A stretch of 64,000 bases of DNA, from the NCBI RefSeq assembly GCF_014639075.1, contig NZ_BMFS01000009.1, forward strand, positions 60,314 to 124,313. Reading direction: 5' to 3'. Of this stretch, positions 17,537 to 28,074 are shown in pieces. The translations under genes and the position numbers were made by a program. Each line of letters starts with the position of its first letter. The stretch's first letter is position 1. The stretch comes from Glycocaulis albus (GTDB lineage: Bacteria; Pseudomonadota; Alphaproteobacteria; Caulobacterales; Maricaulaceae). The notes under the pieces were generated by a model, which had not been told where the DNA came from, ran no database searches, and was given only the letters and a program-made list of their open reading frames with translations.

Positions 17537-18253
17537 TTACTGCCCGGCCCGCACCACTTCCCCATGGCGTGTCTCTGCTGGACCGGCCAGTTCCACAACC
17601 AGCGGCGTGACGGTTTCCGGTAGCGGCACGCTTTGCGGGTCTTCGCCCGGTACCGCACGGGTCCGCATGGCGGTGCGCATACGGCCCGGATCGAGCAGGT
17701 TCACCCGGATGGTGCCGCCTGCGAGCTCTGCGGCCCAGCTTTTCACCAGCGCTTCGAGGCCTGCCTTGGACGCGCCGTAGGCGGCCCAGTAGGCCCGCGT
17801 CTTGGCGCCTTCAGACGTGGTGATGAACACGGCGCGCCCGGCATCGGACTTGCGAAGGAGCGGCTCGAACGCGCGGATCAGGCGTGCGGGGGCAACGAGA
17901 TTGACCGCCAGCACTTCGTTCCAGGTCTTGGACGGTATCTGATGGGCTGGCATCAGCTTGCCGAGCGCACCAGCATTGGCGACGAGAATGTCCAGCTTGC
18001 CCCATCGCCCGGCGACAGCCTCGGCGAGCTTTTCGATCCCGTCTGGCGCCATCAAATCCATCGGCACCAGCGTGACAGACCCGCCAGCGGCGCTGATTTC
18101 ATCATCGAGCGCTTCCAGCCCGCCACGCGTGCGCGCGGTCGCGATGACGTGGGCGCCGGCAGCGGCAAGGGCTTTCGCCGTGGCATAGCCAAGGCCGCGC
18201 GAGGCGCCGGTGACGAGTGCCACGCGCCCGGAGAGGGAATTGTTTTCGGTCAT
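17537..18253 (-). CDS. Short-chain dehydrogenase/reductase
   Basis: A 238-residue Rossmann-fold NAD(P)-dependent oxidoreductase. It has the cofactor motif TGASRGLG (residues ~16-23), NAG (~95), a catalytic Ser in ITTSEGAKT, and Tyr/Lys in YGASKAG. Substrate cannot be read from sequence. I start it at the ATG at 18253, whose codon overlaps the purF stop by 4 bp; the open frame continues upstream but has no family sequence there. It is the last gene of a cvpA-purF-SDR run. Confidence 0.9.
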   Translation of the reverse strand: MTENNSLSGRVALVTGASRGLGYATAKALAAAGAHVIATARTRGGLEALDDEISAAGGSVTLVPMDLMAPDGIEKLAEAVAGRWGKLDILVANAGALGKLMPAHQIPSKTWNEVLAVNLVAPARLIRAFEPLLRKSDAGRAVFITTSEGAKTRAYWAAYGASKAGLEALVKSWAAELAGGTIRVNLLDPGRMRTAMRTRAVPGEDPQSVPLPETVTPLVVELAGPAETRHGEVVRAGQ

Positions 18254-19728
18254 GCGTCCACAAGCAGGGAAAGTTGCTGGTCCTTGGCAGAGCTGGCCCG
18301 GTCCCGGTCTGCGAGCCGGGTGGGATACTCGCCGGTGAAATAATGGTCTGCCAGTTGCGGCTGCGCCGGATTGCGCGGCGCATCGCACACCGCCCAATAG
18401 AGGCCCTCGACCGACAGGAAGCCGAGGGAATCGCATTCCAGCAATACCCGCATGCGTTCCGGGTCGTGGCTGGCCGCCATCAGCTCCTCGCGCATCGGCA
18501 TGTCGATGCCGTAGAAATCCGGGTGAGTGATGGGCGGGCAGGCGGAGCGGAAGTGCACTTCCGTGGCTCCGGCTTCGCGCACCATGCGGACAATCTTTTT
18601 CGAGGTCGTGCCGCGCACGATGGAATCGTCGATCAGCAGGACGCGCTTGCCTTTCAGCACGGCGGCATTGGCGGCGTGCTTGCGCTTCACGCCAAGATCG
18701 CGCTTGGCCTGCGTTGGCTGGATGAAGGTCCGGCCAACGAAGTGAGCCCGGATAATGCCCAGATCAAACGGCTTGCCGATGGTCTCCGCATAGCCCAGTG
18801 CAGCGGCGATGCCGCTGTCGGGCACGGGCACGACAACATCGATATCGGCGGGTGTCTCTTGTGCAAGGCGCTGGCCCATGCGCTTGCGCGCTTCGTAGAC
18901 CGAGCGGCCTGCGATCACCGAATCGGGACGCGCAAAATAGATGTATTCAAAGGCGCAGGGGCGGGGCGGGCGCACAGGCGCATAGCGTACGCTCTCAATG
19001 CCGTTATCGCTGATAATCACGGCCTCACCCGGCTCGATCTCGCGGATCAGGCGTGCGCCGATCATGTCCAGTGCGCAGGTCTCGCTGGCCAGGATCACCG
19101 CGCCTTCCAGCTCGCCCATCACCAGCGGGCGGATGCCGAACGGGTCGCGCGCGCCGATCAGCTTGTCATTGGAAATGGCAACGAGTGCGAACGCGCCCTC
19201 GACCTGCTTGAGCGCGTGCAGCAGCCGGTCGGCCGATTTGGTCTTGCGCGAACGGGCTGCCAGCTGCAGCACGACTTCGGTGTCGGAGGTGGACTGGAAG
19301 ATGGCGCCAGCCTGCACCAGCTCTTCGCGCAATATGCGCGCATTGGTCAGATTGCCATTATGGGCAATTGCGAGCCCGCCGCCGCGCACATCGGCATAAA
19401 GCGGCTGCACATTGCGCAGTACCGGCGCGCCGGAGGTGGAGTAGCGCACATGCCCGATCGCCATCGAGCCGGCGAGCTGGTCGAGCCTCGCCGGATCGGT
19501 GAAATGGTCAGCGACCAGCCCTTGATGGCGCTCTGAATGGAAGCGGCCATTATCGTAGCTGGTGATGCCGCACGCCTCCTGTCCGCGATGCTGGAGGGCC
19601 TGCAGGCCGAACGCGGCGAGCACGGCGGCCTTGTCGGCCCCTCTCACCCCGAACACGCCGCATTCTTCGCGGGCGCGGTCGGCTATCGGGTCATAGGTGA
19701 GGGTCGGCAAAGGGGGTGATGCGGGCAT
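18250..19728 (-). CDS. purF: Amidophosphoribosyltransferase PurF
   Basis: A 492-residue enzyme for the first committed step of purine synthesis (PRPP plus glutamine to phosphoribosylamine). The N-terminal nucleophile is Cys23 in REECGVFGV, exposed after removal of a 22-residue propeptide as in the Bacillus-type enzymes. The PRPP loop is VLLIDDSIVRGTTSKKIV near residue 370. The C-terminus has HYFTGEYP, with Tyr in a place that is Cys in many homologues. It lies 20 bp downstream of cvpA. Confidence 0.97.
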   Translation of the reverse strand: MPASPPLPTLTYDPIADRAREECGVFGVRGADKAAVLAAFGLQALQHRGQEACGITSYDNGRFHSERHQGLVADHFTDPARLDQLAGSMAIGHVRYSTSGAPVLRNVQPLYADVRGGGLAIAHNGNLTNARILREELVQAGAIFQSTSDTEVVLQLAARSRKTKSADRLLHALKQVEGAFALVAISNDKLIGARDPFGIRPLVMGELEGAVILASETCALDMIGARLIREIEPGEAVIISDNGIESVRYAPVRPPRPCAFEYIYFARPDSVIAGRSVYEARKRMGQRLAQETPADIDVVVPVPDSGIAAALGYAETIGKPFDLGIIRAHFVGRTFIQPTQAKRDLGVKRKHAANAAVLKGKRVLLIDDSIVRGTTSKKIVRMVREAGATEVHFRSACPPITHPDFYGIDMPMREELMAASHDPERMRVLLECDSLGFLSVEGLYWAVCDAPRNPAQPQLADHYFTGEYPTRLADRDRASSAKDQQLSLLVDA

Positions 19729-19748
19729 CCGAACCTCGATAGAAGCGG

Positions 19749-20342
19749 CTAATCGGGATTTGTGGACCGGATAAGCCTGTCCAGAGCCTCGCGGTCAAGG
19801 TCTTCATCAGTGGGCGGCTCATCTTCAGCTTCACTTTCGCGTGCGCCTTCCGCCCACGAACCCTCCGGCGCAAGCCGCTGCAACAATGTCGCCGTGGCAT
19901 TGGCCAGCGGGTAAATCCGCGCGCCCTGCAGCCATTCAGGCTGCGCTCCGGGCAATGTATTGCGGAACACCAGGACGAACAGGCCCAGCAAGACCAGCCC
20001 GCGCACCAGCCCGAACACAAAGCCCAGTGACCGGTCGATCACATTCACATCCTCACCGGCCTTGGCATTGGGCTGCAGGGACGAGGTGACGAAACTTACG
20101 GCCAGATAGACCAGGATGAACACGCCCGCGAGCGCGATGATGTTGGCTATGAGCGGTGAACCTGTGAGCCCCTCAAGCAGGCCCGCAAAGACAGGCCTGC
20201 TCCACAGGGCAGCCAGCGCCGCTGCGACAAAGGCGGCAATCGTCAGCGCCTCACGCACGAAACCACGCATGAGCGCCAGAATGCCTGACACGAAAAGCAC
20301 CAGAAGTGCGAACAGGTCAAAGCCTGCCAGACCGGCTTCCAT
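19749..20342 (-). CDS. cvpA: CvpA family membrane protein
   Basis: A 197-residue membrane protein with four predicted helices in residues 5-125 (FDLFALLVLFVSGILALMRG at the start) and a charged, acidic C-terminal tail. CvpA is a colicin V-linked and envelope-homeostasis protein that is commonly encoded with purF in Proteobacteria, as it is here. The start ATG lies 10 bases downstream of the radA stop, so radA, cvpA and purF are probably co-transcribed. Confidence 0.92.
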   Translation of the reverse strand: MEAGLAGFDLFALLVLFVSGILALMRGFVREALTIAAFVAAALAALWSRPVFAGLLEGLTGSPLIANIIALAGVFILVYLAVSFVTSSLQPNAKAGEDVNVIDRSLGFVFGLVRGLVLLGLFVLVFRNTLPGAQPEWLQGARIYPLANATATLLQRLAPEGSWAEGARESEAEDEPPTDEDLDREALDRLIRSTNPD

Positions 20343-20352
20343 CGCAATCCCC

Positions 20353-21723
<1,371 letters not shown>

Positions 21724-21746
21724 ATCAGGTCTCCGGCTGGCAGCTT

Positions 21747-22496
21747 TCAATCGTCTATCGAGCGCCCTTGCACGAAGGCGCATACCGCCGGATCAGCGCA
21801 GGAATCAATACCGTCCAGCCCGCCGCGCCAGCGTATCCTGCCGTCCTCGATCATGGCCACCTCGTCGGCGATCATGCGCATCGAGGCCATGTCGTGGGTG
21901 ATCGTCACCGCGGTTGCGCCCAGCGACTTCACCTGCCGCACGATCAGCCGGTTGATGACGTCTGCCGTAACCGGGTCGAGACCTGTGGTCGGCTCGTCAA
22001 AGAACAGGATAGCAGGCCGGGTGACGATGGCACGTGCCAGTGATGCCCGCTTGAGCATGCCCCCTGACAGTTCCCGCGGCGCGCGGCCTGCCACATCGGG
22101 TTCCAGGTCGACCTGCTCCAGCGCCTCGATGGCGCGCTCGCGTGCCTCGGCGCGCTTCATCTTGCGGGCCTTGAGCAGCTTGAACGCGACATTTTCCCAG
22201 ACGGTCAGCGAGTCAAACAGCGCGCCGGACTGAAACAGCATGCCGATCTGGTCAAGGCCGGGATCGGACGGGTCGCCAGAGCGTACGCGCCGCCCGTCAA
22301 TCTCCACATGGCCCTTGTCTGGCGGGATCAGGCCCAGCGCGGTCTTGATGGTCACCGACTTGCCGGTGCCCGAACCGCCTATAATGACCAGCGATTTGCC
22401 CTCATTGGCGTCCAGCGAGAGGCGGTCCAGGACCGTCTTGCTCCCGAAGCGTTTGGTGACATTTTTCCAGGCGATTTTGACTGTGCTGCTCATCAT
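21747..22496 (-). CDS. mlaF: ABC transporter ATPase of the MlaF family
   Basis: A 249-residue ATPase with Walker A GGSGTGKSVTIKTALGL, signature LSGGMLKRASLARAI and Walker B ILFFDEPTTGLDPVTA. The form and the neighbouring MlaE-type permease identify it as the energy subunit of a retrograde phospholipid (Mla/Ttg2) importer-like complex at the inner membrane. MlaD, MlaC and MlaB are not next to it. It starts 8 bp after the permease gene ends. Confidence 0.9.
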   Translation of the reverse strand: MMSSTVKIAWKNVTKRFGSKTVLDRLSLDANEGKSLVIIGGSGTGKSVTIKTALGLIPPDKGHVEIDGRRVRSGDPSDPGLDQIGMLFQSGALFDSLTVWENVAFKLLKARKMKRAEARERAIEALEQVDLEPDVAGRAPRELSGGMLKRASLARAIVTRPAILFFDEPTTGLDPVTADVINRLIVRQVKSLGATAVTITHDMASMRMIADEVAMIEDGRIRWRGGLDGIDSCADPAVCAFVQGRSIDD

Positions 22497-22504
22497 CGCC
22501 TCCC

Positions 22505-23278
22505 TTACACAAACATCGAGGTGAGGATGAAATTGGCCGCGAATATCAGCATCGCGGCTGACACCACGGCGTGCGTCGCTGCCCGGCCAACCCCTTGCGC
22601 GCCGCCTTGTGCGTAATAGCCGTGATAGCAGCCCATAAGCGTCAGCAGAAAGCCGAACACGGCGGCCTTGATGAGGCCGGAGATCACGTCCCAGCGTTCC
22701 AGAATGTCGGCCGAGTTGCGTACATAGACGGTGGGGTCGAATTCCAGTGTCGTGATGCCGACCAGAAACCCGCCAAACACGCCGATGATATCGGCCACCA
22801 GAACCAGCAGCGGCAGAACCACAATCCCGGCCAGCACGCGCGGCACCACCAGAAAGCGCATCGGGTCGATGGTCAGGGTATGCAGGGCATCTATCTGTTC
22901 GGTCGCGCGCATGGCCCCGATTTCGGCGGCAATGCCCGACGAGACCCGTCCTGCCAGCATCAGTGCCGCGATGACCGGCCCCAGCTCGCGCACAATGCCC
23001 AGCGCGACGATATTGGGAACGAAACTTTCCGCGTTGAAGCGTTCACCGCCGACATAGATGTTCAGTGCCAGCGCCGCGCCCGTAAACAATGCTGTCAGGC
23101 CCACTACGGGCAGCGACAGAAAGCCGATGCGTACCAGCTGCTGGGTGAACTGGCCCAGGAAGAAGGGCCCGATGACGGCCCGCAGGCTGAGGCCGGCGAA
23201 AATAGCGATAGCGCCTATGGACCGCAGGAGCGACAGGACACCCCTGCCAAGAGCTCTGACCGGATTGAAGAGTGTCAT
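22505..23278 (-). CDS. mlaE: MlaE family ABC transporter permease
   Basis: A 257-residue permease with five to six hydrophobic segments and the MlaE landmarks ELGPVIAALMLAGRVSSGIA followed by EIGAMRATEQIDAL. It is the membrane subunit that works with the MlaF-like ATPase in phospholipid transport between the membranes. Its start overlaps the alr stop by 4 bp, so alr, mlaE and mlaF are likely expressed together. Confidence 0.92.
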   Translation of the reverse strand: MTLFNPVRALGRGVLSLLRSIGAIAIFAGLSLRAVIGPFFLGQFTQQLVRIGFLSLPVVGLTALFTGAALALNIYVGGERFNAESFVPNIVALGIVRELGPVIAALMLAGRVSSGIAAEIGAMRATEQIDALHTLTIDPMRFLVVPRVLAGIVVLPLLVLVADIIGVFGGFLVGITTLEFDPTVYVRNSADILERWDVISGLIKAAVFGFLLTLMGCYHGYYAQGGAQGVGRAATHAVVSAAMLIFAANFILTSMFV

Positions 23279-24396
23279 TGTCCGCGATACTCACGTTTCA
23301 GCCGCTGTCCGAGCCGGACCAGCAATTCATAGCCGATAGTCCCCGACGCTCCGGCCACCGGGCCGAGGTCTTCTCCGTAGAACTGCACACGTCCGCTCGC
23401 CCGGGCAAGGGCCTCGTGGCCGGTAATGTCCAACGCCGTGAGGTCCATCGACACCATGCCAGCCAGTGGCACTGCAATGTTGCCGAGCCGGGCTGTCCCG
23501 GATTGCCATGCAGCGCGGGGCAAACCGTCCGCATAGCCGAACGCGGCAATGGCCACCGAGCGCTCGTTCTGTGCCGTGTAGCGCGCGCCATAGCCGATCG
23601 TGTCACCGGCCGGCACCTGACGTATCTGGAGTATCGGAGCATCGACATGCAGGACCGGCCGGAATGGCGCGGCCTGTTCTGTCGCGGGATTGACCCCGTA
23701 AAGCCCGATCCCCGGGCGCAAGATGTCGAAATGATAATCGAGCCCCAGCAGAACGCCACCTGTGTTGGAGAGGCTGGCCGGTATGCCGGGAAAGCTTTTC
23801 AGGACCGTTCTGAACCGTTCCAGCTGGCGCGTGTTCATCGGATGATCCGGAACGTCCGAGCACGCCAGATGGCTCATCACCAGCTGTAAGCCGGCCTTGT
23901 GCGCTGCGGGCAGGTCGAGCGCTTCGCTCACCGTCAGTCCCAACCTGTTCATGCCGGTATCGACATGCAGGGCAAACGGCCCGCCGCCCTCGCGATGAAA
24001 CGCCTGCAGGCTGTCTGCGGAGCTGATGACGGGTATCAGGCCGTGACTGGCAAGAAAGCCATGAGTGCCGGACTGATACCCGTTGAGTACAAACACGGTG
24101 GAGGCCTGCCCGGCTGCCCGGCGGACCTCAACGCCCTCATCAGGCGTAGCGGTGAAGAAGATATCACAACCCGCATCATGCAGTGTGGAGGCGATCCGGC
24201 CGGCGTCGAGCCCGTAGGCGTCGGCCTTTACCACCGCGGCGCATCGTGCACCGGGCGCCAGTGCGCAGAGCGTGGAATAATTGTGGCGCAGTGCGGCCAG
24301 ATCGACCACAAGGCGCGCCGGCTCGCCGGCGCTAGTCGCGGCTGGAATAGCGTCCTGAGTCTTCAAGATCGGAGAATTTGGTCCGCTCAGGGTCAA
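23275..24396 (-). CDS. alr: Alanine racemase
   Basis: A PLP enzyme of about 373 residues that makes D-alanine for peptidoglycan. The PLP lysine is in AVVKADAYGLDAGRI and the catalytic tyrosine in GYGARYT; a conserved MSMDLTALD-type motif is near residue 320. The start is uncertain: no ATG is available, and the two in-frame TTG codons (24396 and about 30 bases downstream) both lie inside the 3' end of dnaB, giving a 35-65 bp overlap. Overlap with dnaB suggests translational coupling. Confidence 0.92.
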   Translation of the reverse strand: MTLSGPNSPILKTQDAIPAATSAGEPARLVVDLAALRHNYSTLCALAPGARCAAVVKADAYGLDAGRIASTLHDAGCDIFFTATPDEGVEVRRAAGQASTVFVLNGYQSGTHGFLASHGLIPVISSADSLQAFHREGGGPFALHVDTGMNRLGLTVSEALDLPAAHKAGLQLVMSHLACSDVPDHPMNTRQLERFRTVLKSFPGIPASLSNTGGVLLGLDYHFDILRPGIGLYGVNPATEQAAPFRPVLHVDAPILQIRQVPAGDTIGYGARYTAQNERSVAIAAFGYADGLPRAAWQSGTARLGNIAVPLAGMVSMDLTALDITGHEALARASGRVQFYGEDLGPVAGASGTIGYELLVRLGQRLKREYRGQ

Positions 24397-25825
24397 ACGC
24401 CACCTTCACCGCGCCAATCGGGCCATGGCGCTGCTTGCCAATGATCACTTCGGCGAGATTGCGGATCTCGCGCATCTCATCTTCCCAGCGAAGATGCTCC
24501 TCGCTGCCTTCTTTAGGCTCCGCGCGCTCAAGATAATAGGCCTCGCGGTAGACGAACATCACAACATCAGCATCCTGCTCGATGGAGCCGGATTCGCGCA
24601 GGTCCGAAAGCTGAGGCTTCTTGTCATCGCGTTGTTCTACCTGGCGTGACAGCTGTGACAGCGCAATGACGGGAATATCGAGTTCCTTGGCGAGCGATTT
24701 GAGCGCCATGGTGATCTCGGAAATTTCCTGCACGCGGCTCTCGCTGCGGCGCGAACCGCCGGTGATCAGCTGCAGATAGTCGATCACAAGAAGGTCCAGA
24801 CCGACCGTGCGCTTCAGCCGCCGTGCGCGTGCCGCCAGGGCGCCAATCGAGATGCCACCCGTATCATCGATATAAAGCGGCACTTCGGAGATCTCGCGGA
24901 CACCGTCATTGATCTCGCCAAACTGGTTCTGGTCGATCCGTCCCTGCCGGATCAGATAGCCGGGAATGCCGGTATAATCCGCGATCAGGCGGGTAGCGAG
25001 CTGTTCGGCGCTCATCTCCAGCGAGAAGAAGCCGACGACCCCGCCCTTGCCCTTGATGACGCGGCGCTTGCCGTCCGGGCCTTCCTCGAATTCGGCAGCG
25101 CGCGCAACGGCGAATGCGATGTTCGTCGCCAGCGCCGTCTTGCCCATGGATGGGCGTCCGGCAAGGATGATAAGGTCGGAACGGTGGAGCCCGCCCAGCT
25201 TGTCATCCAGCGATTTGAGGCCCGAGGCTATACCGGACAGCTGGCCCCCGCGCTTATAGGCGGCGGCTGCCACCTCGAGTGATTGGGCCAGCGCAGCGGA
25301 GAAGGGCTGGAAGCTTTTCTGCGCCGTGCCTTTCTCGGCAAGGCTGAACAGCTCGCGCTCGGCGCTCTCGATGAGGCTGGACGCATTGCCCTGCTCGCTG
25401 GTGTCGCGCGCCTGGGAAGAGATGGTTTCCCCGATGGTGATCAGTTCGCGGCGCAACGCCAGCTCATAGACCAGGCGGGCATATTCAGGCGCGCTGACGC
25501 TATCGGGCGCCTCGCGCATCAGATCGACCAGATAGACCGGCCCGCCTAGTGTTTTAAGCCCGTCATCGTCTGCGAGGCGGTTCTTCAGAACGACGGCATC
25601 GGCCAGCGCCCCGCTGCCGATCAGCTCGCGCGCCTTGGCGTAGAGCCGGCCATGGAAGGGGTCGTAAAAATGCTCTGGCAGCAGCCAGTCGGAGACCCGG
25701 TTGAATATCTCGTTATCGTAGAGAAGACCGCCAAGAAAGGCCTGCTCCGCCTCGATATTGTGCGGCGGGCTGGTCCCGTCTCCGCCATCACTGGCAAAGC
25801 TCATGTCTGCGGTTTCTGCGGTCAT
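24332..25825 (-). CDS. dnaB: Replicative DNA helicase DnaB
   Basis: About 497 residues. The N-terminal domain (PPHNIEAEQAFLGGLLYD) is followed by the RecA-like helicase core with Walker A GRPSMGKTALATNIAF, Walker B-type LLVIDYLQL and the arginine-rich QEISEITMALKSLAKEL region. DnaB unwinds the replication fork as a hexamer. I choose the ATG at 25825; the open frame continues to 25939 with non-family sequence, and an ATG at 25804 is also possible. The gene is divergent from a sigma factor gene. Confidence 0.95.
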   Translation of the reverse strand: MTAETADMSFASDGGDGTSPPHNIEAEQAFLGGLLYDNEIFNRVSDWLLPEHFYDPFHGRLYAKARELIGSGALADAVVLKNRLADDDGLKTLGGPVYLVDLMREAPDSVSAPEYARLVYELALRRELITIGETISSQARDTSEQGNASSLIESAERELFSLAEKGTAQKSFQPFSAALAQSLEVAAAAYKRGGQLSGIASGLKSLDDKLGGLHRSDLIILAGRPSMGKTALATNIAFAVARAAEFEEGPDGKRRVIKGKGGVVGFFSLEMSAEQLATRLIADYTGIPGYLIRQGRIDQNQFGEINDGVREISEVPLYIDDTGGISIGALAARARRLKRTVGLDLLVIDYLQLITGGSRRSESRVQEISEITMALKSLAKELDIPVIALSQLSRQVEQRDDKKPQLSDLRESGSIEQDADVVMFVYREAYYLERAEPKEGSEEHLRWEDEMREIRNLAEVIIGKQRHGPIGAVKVAFDPERTKFSDLEDSGRYSSRD

Positions 25826-25979
25826 GGGGAGAGGTGATACCGGATCGGGGCTGGCTATGCGAGCGCTCAGCCGTCCCGCCATGTGGAATGATTCGCCAGC
25901 ACTGTGGAAAACTGCTGTGCGATTGAACCGGGTTGGCATTGGTGCGCACCTTTACCCTGAACGTGTGACAGGAAGCCCG

Positions 25980-26531
25980 ATGCGCAAGCATGCCGACTAT
26001 GCCTTCGACGCCTTTCTGGCTGCCGCTGCGCGGACCAATAACCGCGACGCCCTGCGCCAGCTGGCAATGCGCTGGTATCCGCTGCTCACCGCCCATGCCT
26101 GGCGGCTGACAGGCGATCATGAACTGACCGCCGACGCGGTGCAGGAGGCGTGGCTGGAAATACTGCGCGGCCTGCCGGCCTTGCGTGATGATCGTGCCTT
26201 TGCCGCCTGGGCCTACCGTATCACGACACGGCGGTGCGCGCGGCTGATCGGGCAACGCCGGTCAGACCGGCGGCTGGCTCGTGCAGTAGACGCTGAGCCG
26301 CGCGAGACCGGCGCTGAAGACAGGCATGATGATGGCGATGGCGCGCGCGTGAAACAGGCGATGGAGGCACTGCCGCGTGAACAGCGCGCGGCGATAGCGC
26401 TTTTCCACTTGCAAGGATTGAGCGTGGCGGAGACCGCCATCGCTCTGGACGTGCCGGCGGGCACGGTAAAGACCCGCCTGATGCATGCGCGGCGCAAGCT
26501 GCGCGACAGTCTCGAAGGAGGCATGAAATGA
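25980..26531 (+). CDS. ECF-type RNA polymerase sigma factor
   Basis: A 183-residue sigma factor with region 2 (HELTADAVQEAWLEILRGL, then AFAAWAYRITTRRC) and region 4 (LSVAETAIALDVPAGTVKTR followed by LMHARRKLRDSL). Start is the ATG at 25980 with AGGAAG six to ten bases upstream; the frame is open further upstream into the dnaB leader but without family sequence. It overlaps the following membrane-protein gene by 4 bp, a separate sigma/membrane pair from that at 11856. Confidence 0.9.
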   Translation: MRKHADYAFDAFLAAAARTNNRDALRQLAMRWYPLLTAHAWRLTGDHELTADAVQEAWLEILRGLPALRDDRAFAAWAYRITTRRCARLIGQRRSDRRLARAVDAEPRETGAEDRHDDGDGARVKQAMEALPREQRAAIALFHLQGLSVAETAIALDVPAGTVKTRLMHARRKLRDSLEGGMK

Positions 26532-26902
26532 GTGATGTGGACCGCCTGATCGAACAGGCACTGGACGATGAGGACCGGGCGCTGCGTGAGGTTCTGGGCA
26601 AGGAGCCGGGCGTGCTTGGCGGATTCTGGCCGCTTCTGACCGGGCCGCGCGCCTGGGCCAACTGGGTGATGCTGGTTAGCCAAGGCATCATGTTTGTCGT
26701 GGGTGTGTGGTTTGCCTGGGAGTTTTTCCAGGCTTCAGATGCGCTGGACGCGCTGCGCTATGGCCTGCCCGCTGTGACCCTGTTTGTCATGGCGATTGTC
26801 ATCAAGACCAGCATGACGCCCTATATCAGCGAGAACCGCTTGCTGACCGAAATCCGCCGGCTGGAGCTTCGCATCGAACGGATGCGCGCCGAGCGGAGCT
26901 GA
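26528..26902 (+). CDS. DUF6768-like membrane protein coupled to sigma factor
   Basis: A 124-residue protein. An acidic N-terminus (MSDVDRLIEQALDDEDRAL) is followed by two helices at about residues 46-66 and 76-94 and a charged C-terminal amphipathic helix (LLTEIRRLELRIERM). This layout matches small membrane proteins of the DUF6768 type that are encoded after ECF-like sigma genes. Role as sigma regulator is an inference from the 4-bp overlap. The stop is 1 bp from the end of the convergent GNAT gene. Confidence 0.65.
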   Translation: MSDVDRLIEQALDDEDRALREVLGKEPGVLGGFWPLLTGPRAWANWVMLVSQGIMFVVGVWFAWEFFQASDALDALRYGLPAVTLFVMAIVIKTSMTPYISENRLLTEIRRLELRIERMRAERS

Positions 26903-26903
26903 A

Positions 26904-27377
26904 CTAGGCAGGGTGGCCGAGCTGGAGCGTCATGTAATGATGCTCCAGCGTCACCCCGTGCAGGTTTACCGTTTCTGTGCGCACGAACTGCCAGCCGCGT
27001 TTGGCGAGAAAGCGCCGCGCGAGATGACTGGCATGGACGGACAGGCCGGCATGACCGGCTGAGGCCGCGCGCTCCAGTAGCGCATCATGCAGCGCTCCGG
27101 CGGTGCCGCTACGGCGCTGGCCGGGCAGTACAAACAGCATGTCGAGATGCCCGTTTACCTGCAGGGCGGTGAAGCCCAGAGCGCCACTATCGCCGATGGC
27201 CACAAGGCAGGTCTGGTCTTCAAGCCGTGCGTGTAAGGCCGCGCCCTCGGTGATGCGAGCGGCCCACGCCGCCCTTTGTTCGCGGGTGTAGAGCGGCGCG
27301 CTTCCCTCCAGAACCGCGCTCTGGAAGATATCTACCAGGTCCTTGGCATCAGCGCATGTGTAATCTCGTATCAGCAA
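26904..27377 (-). CDS. GNAT family N-acetyltransferase
   Basis: About 157 residues with the GNAT core: the acetyl-CoA loop LPGQRRSGTAGALHDALLERA follows the strand HLDMLFVL, and the C-terminal strand pairs with FLAKRGWQFVRTETV. The acceptor substrate is unknown. I start it at the TTG at 27377, preceded by AGGAGG at 11 bases. A longer frame to 27452 would translate through the rplI terminator and is unlikely. Confidence 0.8.
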   Translation of the reverse strand: MLIRDYTCADAKDLVDIFQSAVLEGSAPLYTREQRAAWAARITEGAALHARLEDQTCLVAIGDSGALGFTALQVNGHLDMLFVLPGQRRSGTAGALHDALLERAASAGHAGLSVHASHLARRFLAKRGWQFVRTETVNLHGVTLEHHYMTLQLGHPA

Positions 27378-27401
27378 AGCGCGATTTCCCTCCTGATGAC
27401 G

Positions 27402-27434
27402 AAAAAGGGCGGCCCCTTTGAAAGGAGCCGCCCC
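27402..27434 (-). terminator. Rho-independent terminator of the rpsF-rpsR-rplI operon
   Basis: On the minus strand GGGCGGC-TCCTTT-C-AAAGGGGCCGCCC forms a 13-bp stem with one mismatch and a one-base apex, followed directly by TTTTTC. It begins 36 bases after the rplI stop codon. The GNAT gene starts 25 bases further on with its own ribosome site, so it is probably reached by read-through or a separate promoter. Confidence 0.9.
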
Positions 27435-27469
27435 TGATCTTGCAACAAGCAAGGCGTGAAACGCGAGGA

Positions 27470-28063
27470 CTACTCCTCGTCGCGGTCACCGCCGCGCTCT
27501 TCGGCGCCTTCGGCAGAGGCCTCGGACAGCTCGGCCGCTTGCGCATCGGCAAGGGCGCGGTCTTCCTCGGCGGCTGCCGCGATGACATCCTCACCCTTGG
27601 CCTGGCGCTCGGCCTCTTCAGGCGTGCGCGCCACGTTGATAGTGATCTCAACGATGACTTCCGGGTGCAGGACGACGCGCACCGTGTGCACGCCCAGCGT
27701 CTTGATCGGCGTGTTGAGGTCAACCATGCCGCGCGTGACGGTCAGGCTGTCGGACGAAGCTGCGTCGGCGATGTCACGGGTGGACACCGATCCGTAGAGC
27801 TGGCCGGACTCAGACGCCTGACGGATCAGCACAAAGCTGGCACCGTCAAGGTGCGAGCCTTGGCCGCGCGCTTCGGCAGCACGCTCCGCATTACGCTTTT
27901 CAAGGATTTCCCGCTCGCGTTCGAAGCGGGCCATGTTGGCCTCCGTTGCGCGCAGCGCTTTTTGCTGCGGCAGGAGGAAGTTGCGGGCAAAGCCGGGGCG
28001 CACACTGACGACATCGCCAATGGTGCCGAGCTTTTCCACGCGCTCAAGAAGAACAACTTTCAT
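27470..28063 (-). CDS. rplI: 50S ribosomal protein L9
   Basis: A 197-residue bL9. The N-terminal domain reads [19 protein letters not shown] and [13 protein letters not shown], the classic L9 signature. The C-terminal domain is followed by an acidic Glu/Ala-rich tail of about 45 residues ending RGGDRDEE, longer than in E. coli (149 residues) but usual for Alphaproteobacteria. It is the last gene of the rpsF-rpsR-rplI operon, 11 bp after rpsR. Confidence 0.97.
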   Translation of the reverse strand: MKVVLLERVEKLGTIGDVVSVRPGFARNFLLPQQKALRATEANMARFEREREILEKRNAERAAEARGQGSHLDGASFVLIRQASESGQLYGSVSTRDIADAASSDSLTVTRGMVDLNTPIKTLGVHTVRVVLHPEVIVEITINVARTPEEAERQAKGEDVIAAAAEEDRALADAQAAELSEASAEGAEERGGDRDEE

Positions 28064-28074
28064 GGGTTTCTCTC

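Noticed and set aside
18217..19536. 439-residue plus-strand frame opposite purF
   Set aside because: Shadow of purF; no family sequence, and the real gene on the minus strand is certain.
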